A DNA stretch of 64,000 nucleotides from Tyto alba (Eukaryota; Chordata; Aves; Strigiformes; Tytonidae), in contig NW_024881322.1 of assembly GCF_018691265.1 (NCBI RefSeq), forward strand, positions 6,014,001-6,078,000, written 5' to 3'. The stretch's first letter is position 1, and each line of letters opens with the position of its first letter. This document shows, piece by piece, positions 62,455 through 64,000 of this stretch. The notes beneath the pieces were generated by a model, which ran no database searches, was not told the origin of the DNA, and saw only the letters and a program-made list of their open reading frames with translations. The position numbers and the translations under genes were made by a program.

Positions 62455-63471
62455 ATGGATGACGAACATTATCCACTCGATTCGGATGAGAACTACTCAT
62501 ATGAATACCCTTCTAATGAAAGCAATGTCTGCGAAATGGGCAACTACTTTGTATTTTACACCCATCTCACTACTGTCCTCTACACTCTGGCATTTTTGCT
62601 CAGCCTGCTAGGAAACACTCTAGTGTTATGGATCCTATTCAAATATGAAAACCTTACATCTTTAACAAACGTCTTCATCATGAATCTCTGTGTCTCTGAT
62701 TTAGTCTTCTCCTGCATGCTGCCTTTCTGGGCAGTGGACCAGTCCTTTGGGTGGATTTTTGGTGAGTTCCTTTGCAAAGCGGTGAATGCAGTTTTCTCCA
62801 TCGGCTACTACAGCGGTGTTTTCTTTCTGACTCTAATGACTATCCTGCGTTACTTGTCCGTAGTGAATCCCCTCTCGACTTTGCGATCCCAGACGCATTG
62901 CTGTGGTTTTCTGGTGAGCTTGGTTGTTTGGATTGGTAGCATATTAATTGTGGTTCCTGAGGTGATTTACACCACAGTGCAAGAAAACTTTGCAGGGGAT
63001 AAGACCTGTGATTATGCTGACTGGAAATGGAAAAAGGTGGACATTTATCAGAGAAATGTACTCTTCCTGATTTCCTTCGGGGTTATCGTATTCTGTTACT
63101 TCAAGATATTGATAATCCTGCTTGGATCAAGATCTCGTAGAAAGCACAGAACTGTGAAACTCATCCTTATTATTGTAGTGGCTTTTTTCCTGAGCTGGGC
63201 ACCTTACAACATCCTCAGCTTTCTGCTTACTTTTCCACCACCTACCTGTCAGTATCAAAAAGACTCCAACCTTGCCTTTCACATCAGCCGTAAAATTGCT
63301 TTCTCCCACTGCTGCCTCAACCCTGTGCTCTACGTATTTGTTGGAGTCAAGTTCAAGAGGCATTTGTTACGTCTATGCAGTCAGTATTTACCCTGTGGCA
63401 ATGATCAAGTCTCCAGCCCCAGGATCTGCTCTCAAGGCAAATTCCACTATGAAAATGCATCCATCTACTGA
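62455..63471 (+). CDS. XCR1: XC chemokine receptor 1 (GPCR)
   Basis: This is a 338-residue seven-transmembrane receptor for XCL1 (lymphotactin), in mammals the marker of cross-presenting dendritic cells. The acidic, tyrosine-rich N-terminus (Y14, Y16, Y18) has a glycosylation site at Asn21. Cysteines C26, C107, C185 and C265 occupy the extracellular positions. Hallmarks of XCR1 are NPLSTLR after helix 3 (138-144), the SRRKHRTVKLI loop start (227-237), FLSWAPYN (245-252), KIAFSHCCLNPVLYVFVGVK (280-299) and the C-terminal YENASIY. The DRY position reads LRY (131-133). The frame is open upstream to 62,395 but without an ATG; the ATG at 62,455 has A at -3 and G at +4 and gives the family length. 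The last coding exon is complete. A poly(A) signal follows about 270 nt after the stop codon. Confidence 0.96.
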   Translation: MDDEHYPLDSDENYSYEYPSNESNVCEMGNYFVFYTHLTTVLYTLAFLLSLLGNTLVLWILFKYENLTSLTNVFIMNLCVSDLVFSCMLPFWAVDQSFGWIFGEFLCKAVNAVFSIGYYSGVFFLTLMTILRYLSVVNPLSTLRSQTHCCGFLVSLVVWIGSILIVVPEVIYTTVQENFAGDKTCDYADWKWKKVDIYQRNVLFLISFGVIVFCYFKILIILLGSRSRRKHRTVKLILIIVVAFFLSWAPYNILSFLLTFPPPTCQYQKDSNLAFHISRKIAFSHCCLNPVLYVFVGVKFKRHLLRLCSQYLPCGNDQVSSPRICSQGKFHYENASIY

Positions 63472-63741
63472 AGCAAGACCTAACTACTAGCACTAATCCT
63501 GGATGAACTTTCAGATTTTATAAACCACGGATCATCTCTAATTCTCAGAGGCACTTCCCAGAGAAAGACACACAAATTTACTCTTTGCAAACATGCTGTG
63601 TATGGAAGGTAATATAAAAAATGGATGGAGAGCTGAAAACGCTGAGAAATTACTTCATTGGCCTTTAAGTCTTATCTTTTTGATGTTTTGCTCAGTGAGA
63701 TAGATTTTCTCTCATTTATAGCGTCTTTTCAAAAAAGAAAA

Positions 63742-63747
63742 AATAAA
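63742..63747 (+). terminator. XCR1: Candidate XCR1 poly(A) signal
   Basis: AATAAA lies about 270 nt after the stop codon in an A-rich stretch and is followed by T-rich sequence, a normal arrangement for cleavage at about 63,760-63,775. Confidence 0.6.
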
Positions 63748-63774
63748 TTACTTTTTCCTTTGGGAGCTAAAATA

Positions 63775-64000
63775 TCAGGTTTTAACATAAATGGCGTTTC
63801 ATGTTGCTTTCTTGTCTGACTTAAAATACTTAGATTGCATATAGCAATAGACACATATGTATTCCTGTAGCTTTCAATGCTTTACAGTGCTTAACAATGC
63901 TGAACTCATTGGTTCTCTCTTTTTGGGATGCTCAGGATTAACTGGCCTGACAATAGCTACAAGACCTCAGAGGGTCTGAAGTTTTCAGTGCAAACATTCT
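63775..64000. other. Downstream flank of XCR1
   Basis: The flank is AT-rich unique sequence. I see no gene or repeat in it before the window ends. Confidence 0.5.

Overview
The window looks like vertebrate, almost certainly avian, chromosomal DNA. The evidence is three intact chemokine-receptor genes of the CCR/XCR1 cluster, each with one coding exon just downstream of a splice acceptor; fragments of CR1 LINEs in the form usual in birds and reptiles; a solo LTR resembling avian ERVL elements; and AT-rich intergenic DNA alternating with short CpG-rich patches. I cannot name the species. I see no bacterial-style genes, CRISPR array, tRNA or rRNA.

Layout. Positions 1-8,400 are AT-rich with no recognisable gene, interrupted at 1,919-2,226 by a GC-richer 308-bp block. 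A CCR5/CCR2-type receptor lies on the minus strand (coding 10,079 to 9,009). From 10.1 to 28.4 kb there is a reversed CR1 3' end, an ERVL-like solo LTR, a likely second CR1 end, simple repeats and several small palindromic or tandem motifs, but no gene. A CCR8-like receptor is on the minus strand (29,578 to 28,523). From 29.6 to 62.3 kb the DNA becomes GC-richer. It carries a (GATA)n microsatellite, an old CR1 fragment at about 38.7-39.4 kb, several CpG-rich patches, a (CTG)10 tract, a long G tract with G-quadruplex potential and the second copy of the 308-bp block (51,358-51,665). XCR1 is on the plus strand (62,455 to 63,471), with a plausible CpG-rich leader region about 2 kb upstream.

Function. 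The three genes encode seven-transmembrane G-protein-coupled receptors of leukocytes. By family knowledge, CCR5/CCR2 types guide monocytes, macrophages and T cells to inflammatory CC chemokines, CCR8 types act on T-cell subsets, and XCR1 marks cross-presenting dendritic cells and binds XCL1. The two CCR genes share a strand and XCR1 is divergent to them. They are separate transcription units that arose by tandem duplication, not an operon.

The most unusual observation is the 308-bp block, present twice in opposite orientation about 49 kb apart, with 307 of 308 bases identical and abrupt ends. A second point is the leucine that replaces the aspartate of the DRY motif in XCR1. I found no convincing new multi-gene system.
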